Positions 1 through 7,455 of a DNA stretch of 53,198 bases are shown piece after piece; the first letter of the stretch is position 1, and each line of letters starts with the position of its first letter. Source of the DNA: Opitutaceae bacterium (GTDB lineage Bacteria > Verrucomicrobiota > Verrucomicrobiia > Opitutales > Opitutaceae); contig JACMRG010000408.1 in the NCBI GenBank assembly GCA_014376585.1, forward strand, positions 1-53,198, given 5' to 3'. Under the pieces are notes generated by a model that worked only from the letters and a program-made list of their open reading frames with translations, searched no databases and was not told the DNA's origin. A program made the translations under genes and the position numbers.

Positions 1-242
1 CCGAGGCCCCCGGCGTAGGGCGCAAGCGCGCCGCGGCGTTTTTCCGGCGCCAAACCAAACGCCTCGGCGGCGGGGGCGTTGGCCAGCGCCTGCACGTGCT
101 CGCCCCCGCCGCCGCCGATGAGCCCCGACCAGCCGATGCCGCCCTGGCCGACGAGGAAGCCGAGCCCGACGGCGGCCAGCACCAGCACGTTGAGCAGCAA
201 CCAGAGCGAGACCTTGAGCGAGAGGGGAAAGCGGAGTCGCAT
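1..242 (-). CDS. Sensor histidine kinase, N-terminal fragment (runs off left edge)
   Basis: Only the first 80 codons are present; the gene reads leftwards off the window. The start is the ATG at 242. After a short basic stretch (MRLRF) comes a long hydrophobic segment at about residues 8-31, then a presumed periplasmic stretch rich in Gly and Ala. This layout is that of CpxA/CopS-like kinases, which sense in the periplasm and phosphorylate an OmpR-type regulator. No kinase motif is visible because the gene is cut. The identity rests on this layout and on a response-regulator gene on the same strand at 6595-7335, the usual regulator-then-kinase order, here separated by two opposite-strand genes. 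CTTAAC sites lie 51-88 bases upstream of its start. Another membrane protein with such an N-terminus cannot be excluded. Confidence 0.55.
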   Translation of the reverse strand, partial: MRLRFPLSLKVSLWLLLNVLVLAAVGLGFLVGQGGIGWSGLIGGGGGEHVQALANAPAAEAFGLAPEKRRGALAPYAGGL

Positions 243-282
243 GCCCGCACCGTAGCGCAGAGCCGGGGGGAAATCCCGCGCA

Positions 283-346
283 TTTACCGGGCCTTAACAA
301 ATTTCGCCACCGCGCACACAGGGTCTTAACCGCGACGCGGTTTCAT
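283..346 (+). promoter_or_regulatory. Candidate response-regulator site and promoter, copy 1
   Basis: CTTAAC at 293-298, CACACA at 315-320 and CTTAAC at 325-330; a weaker TTTACC lies upstream at 283-288. A -10-like TTTCAT at 341-346 follows the last repeat by 10 bases. The same set of words with nearly the same spacing precedes two other genes in this window (4123-4160 and 7395-7433). Half-sites spaced by about one or three helical turns, and sitting where a -35 element would be, are typical of OmpR/PhoB-family regulators. The position of the -10 supports translation from 366 rather than from the ATG at 345. Binding by the regulator encoded at 6595-7335 is inferred. Confidence 0.55.
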
Positions 347-365
347 GGCGGCACCGTTTTCCGCC

Positions 366-3300
366 ATGCAAAAATTTCTCCCGCTCGTTTTCTCCTTCGG
401 TCTGGTGCTCACCACGCGCGCCCAGAGCGTCACTGATCCGCATGTCACGATGTGGCTCACCGCCAAGTCAGCCCAATATGCGCGCGTCTATGAAACCGTT
501 TCCGACAAAACTTCCGGCAACGCCGTGAGCACATGGCCGCGCTCGGGTCTTACCAATGGTGGCGGCGGTCAGGCGACCAACGCCTACTCCGATGTGCAGC
601 GCGTCGCCTATTCGACGAACTACGTGTATATCCAGACGACCGGGCTCGCGAGTTATACGATGGGAAACTGGTTCACGCCCAACGCAATGACCTACACGTC
701 GTGGCCGACCAACCGCGCGGCGATCCACCGCATCCCGCGCACGCCGTCGATCCCGGCGACCAAACCAAAGAGCGGCGGCAACGGGGGCGTGCTCGTCAAC
801 GGCGTCTTCGTCTGGGCCAACGGTGACGCGCAGTCGTATTCCACGAGCACCGCCACGGTGAGTATGGCGGGCTCCGGGGTGTGGAACCGGCTCGCGGGCG
901 TCGCAGAAGCTTTCAATTTCGACGCGGGCTACGGGCATCAGCCGAACTCCGGGGCTTATCACAATCACATCAACCCGATCGCGCTGCGCTATCAGCTCGG
1001 CGACAACGTGACCTACAGCACTGCGACGAAGACCTACACCGAGGCGGGCACGATCACGCGCCATTCGCCGATCATGGGTTGGGCCAACGACGGTCTGCCG
1101 ATTTACGGCCCCTACGGCTACTCGACCGCCACCGATGCCACCGGCGGCCTGCGCCGGATGGTGAGCGGCTTCGTCAAACGCGACGGCACCGTGAACCTCG
1201 CCGCGACCGGCCGTGCCATGCTGCCGGTATGGGCCGCCAGCGTGCAAGGGATCAGCCCGACGTTGTCCGCGGGTTCCTACGGGCCGAGCACGACGACGAC
1301 TTACGCCGTCGGCGGTGGCGTCACCGGGACTTATTCCATCGGGCTCTTCGCCGAAGATTACGAATACCTCGGCGATCTCGGGAAAACGCAGGGCGTGGAC
1401 TTCGATTTGAACCGGCAAAATGTCCGCTACTGCGTCACCCCCGAATATCCCGGCGGCACTTACGCGTATTTCGTCTGCATCAATGCATCGGGCGCGACGG
1501 TGTTTCCCGATATCATCAACCAAGAATTTTTCGGCACGCCGGTCAACGGCACCGGCACGGTCACGAGCATCAGCGAAACCGTCACAGAATATGTGGATGC
1601 GGGACCAGCGGCGCCGATCACCGTCACCGCCGCTGCTGCGGGCGGCAGCGTGGCACTCAGTTGGAATTCTGCCGAGGCTGCGACTTACAAAGTCGAAGCC
1701 TCCTCCGATAACGCGACGTGGACCACGCTCTCAGCCGCCACGACGAGCGGTGGGCTCACGACGAGCTACACCGCGACTACCGCCACGAATTATTACCGCG
1801 TCACCCTCACCGCCATCGCGAGCTACGACACGGGCGGCACCTACGGCACGGCAGTCGGCAAGACCGCCATCGTGTCCTACGGCGCGGCTGTGACCGCGCC
1901 GACGATCACGACGCAGCCCGCGAGCGTGAGCGTGACGGCGGGTGCGAGCGCAACGTTTACGGTCGCGGCGGGCGGCACAGGCACGCTGAGCTATCAGTGG
2001 AAAAAATCCGGTTCCGCGATCTCGGGCGCCACGGGTGCGAGCTACACGATTGCCACGACGGGGAGCGGCGATGCCGGCAGCTACACCGCGACGGTGACGA
2101 ACTCGGTGGGCTTGGTGACGAGTGCTGCCGCCACGCTCACGGTGAGCGCCGCGGCGACGGCGCCGACGATCACGACCCAGCCAACGAGCCTGAGCGTGAC
2201 GAGCGGCGGCAGCGCGACATTCACCGTGGTGGCGAACGGCACCGCGCCGCTGAGTTACCAGTGGTATAAGGGCGGGGTCGCGATCGCGGGGGCAACCGCG
2301 GCGAGCCATGCGATCACGGGCGCGCAGAGTGCGAATGCCGGCAGCTACACGTGCGTGGTGACGAACTCCGCGGGCTCAGCCACGAGCGATGCCGCCACGC
2401 TCACGGTGAGCGCCGCGGCGACCGCGCCGGCGATCACGACCCAGCCGGCAAGCGCGGCGGTGACGGTGGGGAGCGGCGCGACGTTCACCGTGACCGCGGC
2501 CGGAACATCGCCGCTCAGTTACCAATGGTATAAAGGCGGTGCGGTGATTTCGGGTGCGACGGCGGCGAGTTACACCCTCGCATCCGCGGCAGCGGGTGAT
2601 GCCGGCAGCTACGCGGTGACGGTGACGAATTCCGCCGGCGCCGCGACGAGTAGTGCCGCGACCCTGACGATCAGTGCCGTTGCGGTGGCGCCGAGCATCG
2701 CGACGCAGCCCGTTAGCCTGAGTGTTTTGGCGGGCGGCGCGGCCACCTTCACCGTGGTGGCCAACGGCGCGGCTCCGTTCACCTACCAGTGGAGCAAGGA
2801 CGGCGTCGCGATCAGCGGGGCGACGTCGAGCGCCGTGACTGTGGCGAACGTGCTAGCGGCCAACGGAGGGAACTATGTGTGCGTGGTGACGAATGCGGTC
2901 GGCTCCGCCACCACGAATGCGGCGGGACTGCTGGTCGCGGCCGTGCAGGCCAGCGCGCCGATGATCACGACGCAGCCGGTAAGCGCGAGCGCGGCGACGG
3001 GCGCGAGCGCGACCTTCACGATTGCGGCGAACGGCGCGGCGACGCTGAGCTACCAATGGCGCAAGGATGGCACGGCGATCACGGGAGCGGCGGGGGCCAG
3101 CTACACGATCACTGCCGCGCAAAGTGGCGACGCGGGCGCCTATGCTTGCGTGGTAAGCAACAGGGTCGGATCGGCCACGAGCGCGGTGGCGACGTTGACG
3201 GTGAACGTGGTTGGGACTTCCTCGGCACGCCTCGTCAACCTCGCCGTGCGGGCGCGGGTGGGCGGCGCCGGGGGCAAGCCGATCACGGGTTTCGTGCTCG

Positions 3301-4022
3301 TGGGCACGGGTGCGGGCAAGCCGATGATCATCCGCGCGGCGGGCCCGGCGCCCACGGGATTTGGGCTGGCGGGCGCACTGGCCGACCCGTAACTGCAACT
3401 CTGGTCGGACAGCGGGATGGTCGCGGCCAACGACAATTGGCTCTCGGGCGATGCGGCGGCGATGAACGCGGTCGGGGCGTTTCCGCTCACGGTGGGCAGT
3501 GCCGATGCGGGCATCGTCACCACGCTCGCCGCGCGCGGCTCCACGACGCCGGTTTCCACGCCGGGAAATGGCACGGGGATCACGCTGATCGAGTGCTACG
3601 ACGGCGCGCCCAACGACACGAGTGTGCGCCTCGTCAACGCATCGGCGCGAGCGTATGTCGGGACGGGTGAGGATGTGCTGATCCCGGGTTTTGTGATCAC
3701 CGGCGAGGGCACGGTGCGGCTGCTCGTGCGGGCGGTGGGGCCGGGGCTCACGGCGTTCGGCGTGCCGGGTGCGCTGGCCGATCCGCAGCTGACGCTCTAC
3801 AAATCCAGCGAGGTGCTCGCCACCAACGACAATTGGTCGAGTGCGGCCAATCCCGGCGAGATCGTGAGCGCGACGGCGGCGGCGGGCGGTTTCGCGCTCG
3901 TGGGCGGGAGTAAGGATGCGGCGCTGGTCGTGACACTCGGCGCCGGTGCCTACACCGCGCTGGTGAGCGGAGTGGGGAACACGACGGGAACGGCGCTGGT
4001 GGAAATTTACGTGCTGCCGTGA
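366..4022 (+). pseudogene. YHYH-domain surface protein with five Ig-like repeats, interrupted by an in-frame TAA
   Basis: Exported protein with signal peptide (residues 1 to about 20), a YHYH domain (motif here Y198-H-N-H201), a fibronectin-like stretch (about residues 410-510), five Ig-like repeats of 85-90 residues each opening with a ITTQP-type motif (nucleotides about 1900-3210), and two copies of a module with RLVN, LADP, NDNW and ALVE motifs. An in-frame TAA at 3390-3392, in the LADP-Q position of the first module, ends translation after 1008 residues. The same frame stays open and clearly homologous to 4022, where the full 1218-residue product would end. One C-to-T change in a CAA codon explains it. 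The ATG at 366 is preferred over 345 because of the signal peptide and promoter spacing. YHYH domains have no settled biochemical role; metal binding is suggested by the His motif and neighbours only. Confidence 0.8.
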
Positions 4023-4025
4023 AAT

Positions 4026-4103
4026 GTGGGGCGGGGTCACCGAACCCCGGCGACCGGGCGTCGCCTCGGCCGGAAAAACGCCGGCGCGTCGACCCCGCCC
4101 TAC
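4026..4103. repeat. Palindromic intergenic repeat, copy 1
   Basis: Imperfect inverted repeat directly after the first YHYH gene. The left arm is 4026-4052 (starts GTGGGGCGGGGTC) and the right arm 4079-4103 (ends GACCCCGCCCTAC). It belongs to the same sequence family as the palindromes at 6504, 12589, 17487 and 39477. It could fold in RNA and act as a terminator, but has no T-run. Confidence 0.55.
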
Positions 4104-4112
4104 AGCCCGGCG

Positions 4113-4176
4113 CTTACGCGGGCTTAACAAAAGCCCCCGCACGCCACACACACGCTTAACCGAGACGGAGTTTACT
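4113..4176 (+). promoter_or_regulatory. Candidate response-regulator site and promoter, copy 2
   Basis: CTTAAC at 4123-4128, CACACA at 4145-4150 and CTTAAC at 4155-4160: exactly the same 22- and 32-base offsets as the copy at 293-330. A degenerate CTTAC lies 10 bases upstream at 4113-4117. A -10-like TTTACT at 4171-4176 follows, with the YHYH start codon at 4184. Confidence 0.55.
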
Positions 4177-4183
4177 CGGTGGC

Positions 4184-6499
4184 ATGAACCGCCTTCCCAT
4201 TTTTCTCGCCGCGATGGTTGTCACGGCTTCCGTCGTCCGCGCCGCCGATCCTCAGCTCGAATCGTGGCAGACCGGGAGTTCCCGACGCTACGCGCGCCTC
4301 TACGAAAGCGACGCCGCCAAGGCGGCAGGAACCTCCGTCATCACGTGGAGCCGTGGCCAAGCCGCGCAGACCTCGCCCACTTACGCGGGCGTGATCCAAA
4401 TCTCGTCCTCTGCGAGTTGGGTCTATCTGCGCACGACGGGCCTCGGGACCCATGTGATGGGGCCGTGGTATATCAACGCCGCGCACACGGTGAATTTCCC
4501 CAACTTCCCGGCAAACACCGGCGCGATTTTCCGTTTTCCCCGCACGCCGACGATCCCGACGACCAAGACGCCGACCGGTCTCGCTGCGATCGGCTTCTTC
4601 GTGGACGGGGTCGCGGCGTTCGATAACCGCGATGCGTTTTCCTACGTGACGGCGAGCGGCACCGACGCCGGCCCCACCAACGGACTCCGCGGTGACGGTG
4701 TGTGGAACCGTGAGGCCTACGCGAACGAGGGCGTGACCTTCGATGCGGCCTTCGCCCATCAGGCCGGCACGAACTACCACTATCACGCGAACACTCCGGC
4801 GCTCCGCTTCCAACTCGGGGACAATGTGGACTACAATGCCACCACCAAGACCTACGCCGAAAAATCCACTCTGCCGACCGCGCACTCGCCGATCCTCGGC
4901 TGGATGGCCGACGGGTTGCCGATTTACGGACCGTATGGCTACGCCTCACCGATGAGCCCCGCGAGCGGCGTGCGCCGCATGACCACCGGCTACGTGAAAC
5001 GTGATGGCGCCAACGGCACCACCAACCTGTCTTCGACGGGCCGCATCACCATTCCCGTCTGGGCCACGCGGGCGCAGGGCCGCGGGGCGACTCTGCTTTC
5101 CACGCTCTACGGTCCGGCGGTCGGCACGGCTTACCCGCTCGGGAACTATATTGAAGACTACGACTACCTCGGCGACCTCGGAAAAACGCAGGGCGCGGAT
5201 TTCGATCTCAATGACTGCAACGTGCGCTTCTGCGTGACGCCCGAGTTTCCCGCCGGCACCTACGCCTACTTCCTCACCATCGAGGCCGACGGCACACCGA
5301 AATTCCCCAACACGGTCGGCCGGTGGTTTTTTGGCAATCCCACGGGCGGATCGGTCGCTGCGATCAATGAAACCGTGACGGAATACGTGCGCGCCAGTCA
5401 GGCCTCGGCGATCAGCGTCACGGCGACGAGCGCCATGGGCACGGTGACGATCAGGTGGACCTCGGCCGAGGGCGCGACCTACAAGATCGAGACGTCCGCC
5501 GATGCGACGACATGGAGCGTGCTGAGCGGCGCGAGCGCGGTCACGAGCAGCGGCGGCGACACGACGAGTTTTTTGACGGCCGTGGCGGCGACGAACTATC
5601 GCGTGACGCTGACGGCGCTGGCGACCTATGACACGCGTGGAGCGGGCGGCCTGTCGGGGGTGGGAAACTCAGCCTCGGCGACAGTCGCAGTCGGCGCGGC
5701 GGGCACCGCCCGGCTGGTCAACATCGCCTCCCGCGTGGCGCTCGGCGGCGCGGCCGGCACGCCGATCGCGGGCTTTGTCTTGGGTGGCGTCGGCACGAAG
5801 GCGATGTTGGCCCGTGCGGTCGGGCCGACGCTGGCGAATTTCAATGTGAGCGGCGTGCTGGCCGATCCGCGCCTCGGTCTTGTGAGCGGCACGACGACGG
5901 TTGCGAGCAACGACAACTGGCTCGCGGCCGATGCCGCCACGATGAGCGCCGCCGGGGCCTTCGCGCTTGCGGCCGGCAGCAAAGACGCGGCGCTCGTCGC
6001 GACGCTCGGCGCCGGCGGCTACACGTTGCCCGTGACCGCGACGGACGGCGGGAGCGGCGTTGCGTTGCTGGAAGTTTACGACGCGGCGAGCTCGACCACG
6101 CTCAACGTCGTGAATGCCTCGACGCGCGCCTACGTGGGCACGGGGGACGCGGTGCTGATCCCGGGCTTCGTCGTGGCCGGCACGGGTTCGCTGAGACTGC
6201 TCGTTCGCGCGGTCGGCCCCGCGCTGGCGAATTTCGGCGTTGCGGGCGTGCTCGCCGATCCCGCGCTCACGCTTTACAGCGGCACGAAGGCCGTGGCGAC
6301 TAACGACAACTGGTCCTCGGGAGCGGACGCGACCGAGCTGTCTGCGGCGGGGGCCGCCGTCGGTGCCTTTGCGCTGACGACGGGAAGCAAGGACGCCGCG
6401 ATTCTGACAACGCTGCCGGCCGGAGCTTACACTGCGGTCGTGAGCGGGGTCGGGAGCACGACTGGAACGGCGCTGGTGGAAATTTACGTGATACCGTGA
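4184..6499 (+). CDS. YHYH-domain exported protein
   Basis: A 771-residue paralogue of the gene at 366-4022, intact. It has a signal peptide (residues 1 to about 20, ending VVRA), a YHYH domain with the canonical Y198-H-Y-H201 motif at exactly the same residue number as in the paralogue, a conserved YGPYGY segment near residue 250, a fibronectin-like stretch (about 405-500), and two C-terminal modules (about 507-640 and 645-771) with RLVN/LNVVN, GFV, RAVGP, LADP, NDNW and ALVEIY motifs. It lacks the five Ig repeats of its neighbour. The protein is probably periplasmic or surface-bound; no enzymatic residues can be assigned. The shared promoter motif links it to the regulator at 6595-7335 and to the MbnP-MbnH gene, so a metal-related (copper) role is a reasonable inference, not shown. 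Confidence 0.85.
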   Translation: MNRLPIFLAAMVVTASVVRAADPQLESWQTGSSRRYARLYESDAAKAAGTSVITWSRGQAAQTSPTYAGVIQISSSASWVYLRTTGLGTHVMGPWYINAAHTVNFPNFPANTGAIFRFPRTPTIPTTKTPTGLAAIGFFVDGVAAFDNRDAFSYVTASGTDAGPTNGLRGDGVWNREAYANEGVTFDAAFAHQAGTNYHYHANTPALRFQLGDNVDYNATTKTYAEKSTLPTAHSPILGWMADGLPIYGPYGYASPMSPASGVRRMTTGYVKRDGANGTTNLSSTGRITIPVWATRAQGRGATLLSTLYGPAVGTAYPLGNYIEDYDYLGDLGKTQGADFDLNDCNVRFCVTPEFPAGTYAYFLTIEADGTPKFPNTVGRWFFGNPTGGSVAAINETVTEYVRASQASAISVTATSAMGTVTIRWTSAEGATYKIETSADATTWSVLSGASAVTSSGGDTTSFLTAVAATNYRVTLTALATYDTRGAGGLSGVGNSASATVAVGAAGTARLVNIASRVALGGAAGTPIAGFVLGGVGTKAMLARAVGPTLANFNVSGVLADPRLGLVSGTTTVASNDNWLAADAATMSAAGAFALAAGSKDAALVATLGAGGYTLPVTATDGGSGVALLEVYDAASSTTLNVVNASTRAYVGTGDAVLIPGFVVAGTGSLRLLVRAVGPALANFGVAGVLADPALTLYSGTKAVATNDNWSSGADATELSAAGAAVGAFALTTGSKDAAILTTLPAGAYTAVVSGVGSTTGTALVEIYVIP

Positions 6500-6503
6500 A
6501 ACG

Positions 6504-6584
6504 GTGGGGCGGGGTCGCGGAACCCCGCCGGTCAGAGCGTCATTTCGGCCGGGGAAACGGCGGGGTTCGGCGACCCCACCCCAC
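6504..6584. repeat. Palindromic intergenic repeat, copy 2 (27-base arms), possible bidirectional terminator
   Basis: The left arm 6504-6530 and right arm 6558-6584 are reverse complements at 25 of 27 positions, with a 27-base loop. The element fills almost the whole gap between two convergent genes (stops at 6499 and 6595) and could terminate both. It is related in sequence to the palindrome after the first YHYH gene. Confidence 0.7.
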
Positions 6585-6594
6585 AATTTGCCGT

Positions 6595-7335
6595 TCACTC
6601 CGGGTTGACCATCATGTAGCCGGCGGAGCGCACGGTGCGGATGAAGCGGGGCGATTGAGCGTCGTCGTGGAGTTTTTTGCGGAGCGACGAGATATGCACG
6701 TCGATCGAGCGGTCGAACACGTCGTAGTTGCGGTCGCGGGCCTCATCGAGGAGCGCCTCGCGGGATTTGATGCGGCCCTTGGCCTTCGCGAGGCTGGCGA
6801 GCAGATCGAATTCGACGGGCGTGAGCACCAAGGGTTCGGCGCCGAGCACGGCGGAGCGGGCGTCGAGATTTACGCGGAGTTCGCCGACGACCAGCTCCTT
6901 GGGCGGGGCTGCTGGTCCGGCGTCGGGGGCGGCGTTGAGCGCGCTGCGGCGGAGCACGGCACGGAGGCGGGCGAGGAGTTCGCGGGTGGAAAAGGTTTTC
7001 GGGAGATAATCGTCGGCGCCGATTTCGAGGCCGACGATGCGGTCCATCTCGTCGCCGCGGGCGGTGAGCATGAGCACGGGCACGGTGGATTTTTGGCGGA
7101 TGCGTTTCAGCACTTCGAAGCCGTCGAGGCCGGGGAGCATCACATCGAGGATGACGACATGGGGCGCGGTCGCGCCGGGTGTGGTGGCGCGCTCGACGCC
7201 TTCGGGACCGGTGTGGGCGGCGGTGACGGCGAAGCCGAGCGGCTCAAGGTAGGAGGTGACGAGACGGCAGAGCTTTTTGTCGTCGTCGATCATCAAGAGC
7301 CGGGTCTGACCGGGGATGGGGGCGTCGGCATTCAT
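6595..7335 (-). CDS. OmpR/PhoB-family response regulator
   Basis: A 246-residue transcription factor of a two-component system. The receiver domain spans about residues 12-128, with the acidic pocket IDDD (16-19), phosphoacceptor D64 in VVILDVMLPG, conserved T91 and K113 (LPKTF). The C-terminal winged helix (about 145-243) has the family pattern LTPVEFDLL...SREALLD...RSIDVHISSLRKKL. Its strand-mate downstream is the kinase fragment at 1-242. The start at 7335 lies 49-98 bases from CTTAAC repeats in the gap shared with the divergent MbnP-MbnH gene, so it probably regulates itself and that gene. CpxR/CopR-like specificity (envelope or copper stress) is inferred from the neighbours. Confidence 0.9.
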   Translation of the reverse strand: MNADAPIPGQTRLLMIDDDKKLCRLVTSYLEPLGFAVTAAHTGPEGVERATTPGATAPHVVILDVMLPGLDGFEVLKRIRQKSTVPVLMLTARGDEMDRIVGLEIGADDYLPKTFSTRELLARLRAVLRRSALNAAPDAGPAAPPKELVVGELRVNLDARSAVLGAEPLVLTPVEFDLLASLAKAKGRIKSREALLDEARDRNYDVFDRSIDVHISSLRKKLHDDAQSPRFIRTVRSAGYMMVNPE

Positions 7336-7383
7336 CGGGGGCGAGTTTTGGCGGGGTGGTTTACCGCGTGCAACCGCCGAGCA

Positions 7384-7448
7384 CTTAACACGGCCTTAAC
7401 AATTCCCGGCGGCGTTTCACACAACGGCTTAACGTCGGCGTGGCATTC
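7384..7448 (+). promoter_or_regulatory. Candidate response-regulator site and promoter, copy 3
   Basis: Three CTTAAC half-sites (7384-7389, 7395-7400, 7428-7433) plus CACACA at 7418-7423, in the divergent gap between the regulator and the MbnP-MbnH gene. The first two CTTAAC are 11 bases apart and the next is 33 bases on, as expected for a dimeric winged-helix regulator bound on one DNA face. A -10-like GCATTC at 7443-7448 precedes the ATG at 7456. Confidence 0.6.
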
Positions 7449-7455
7449 TCGGCGT

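Noticed and set aside
468-1523. Long open frame on the minus strand opposite the first YHYH gene
   Set aside because: It is an antisense shadow: Arg/His-rich composition, no recognisable motif, and the plus strand encodes a clear protein. The same applies to the long antisense frames over dnaK, groEL, ligA, cysA and ctaD.
1899-3213. Repeated DNA as a CRISPR array
   Set aside because: The period is about 260 bases, in frame, and encodes Ig-like domains; no CRISPR-like short repeats with unique spacers occur anywhere in the window.
3390-3392. Programmed stop-codon read-through at the TAA
   Set aside because: TAA is the least read-through stop and no pyrrolysine or selenocysteine-type element is seen; a point mutation or sequencing error is simpler.
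6496-7455. In-frame upstream extension of the MbnP-MbnH gene across the response regulator
   Set aside because: The extension is antisense to the regulator and lacks family similarity; the signal peptide starts at 7456.
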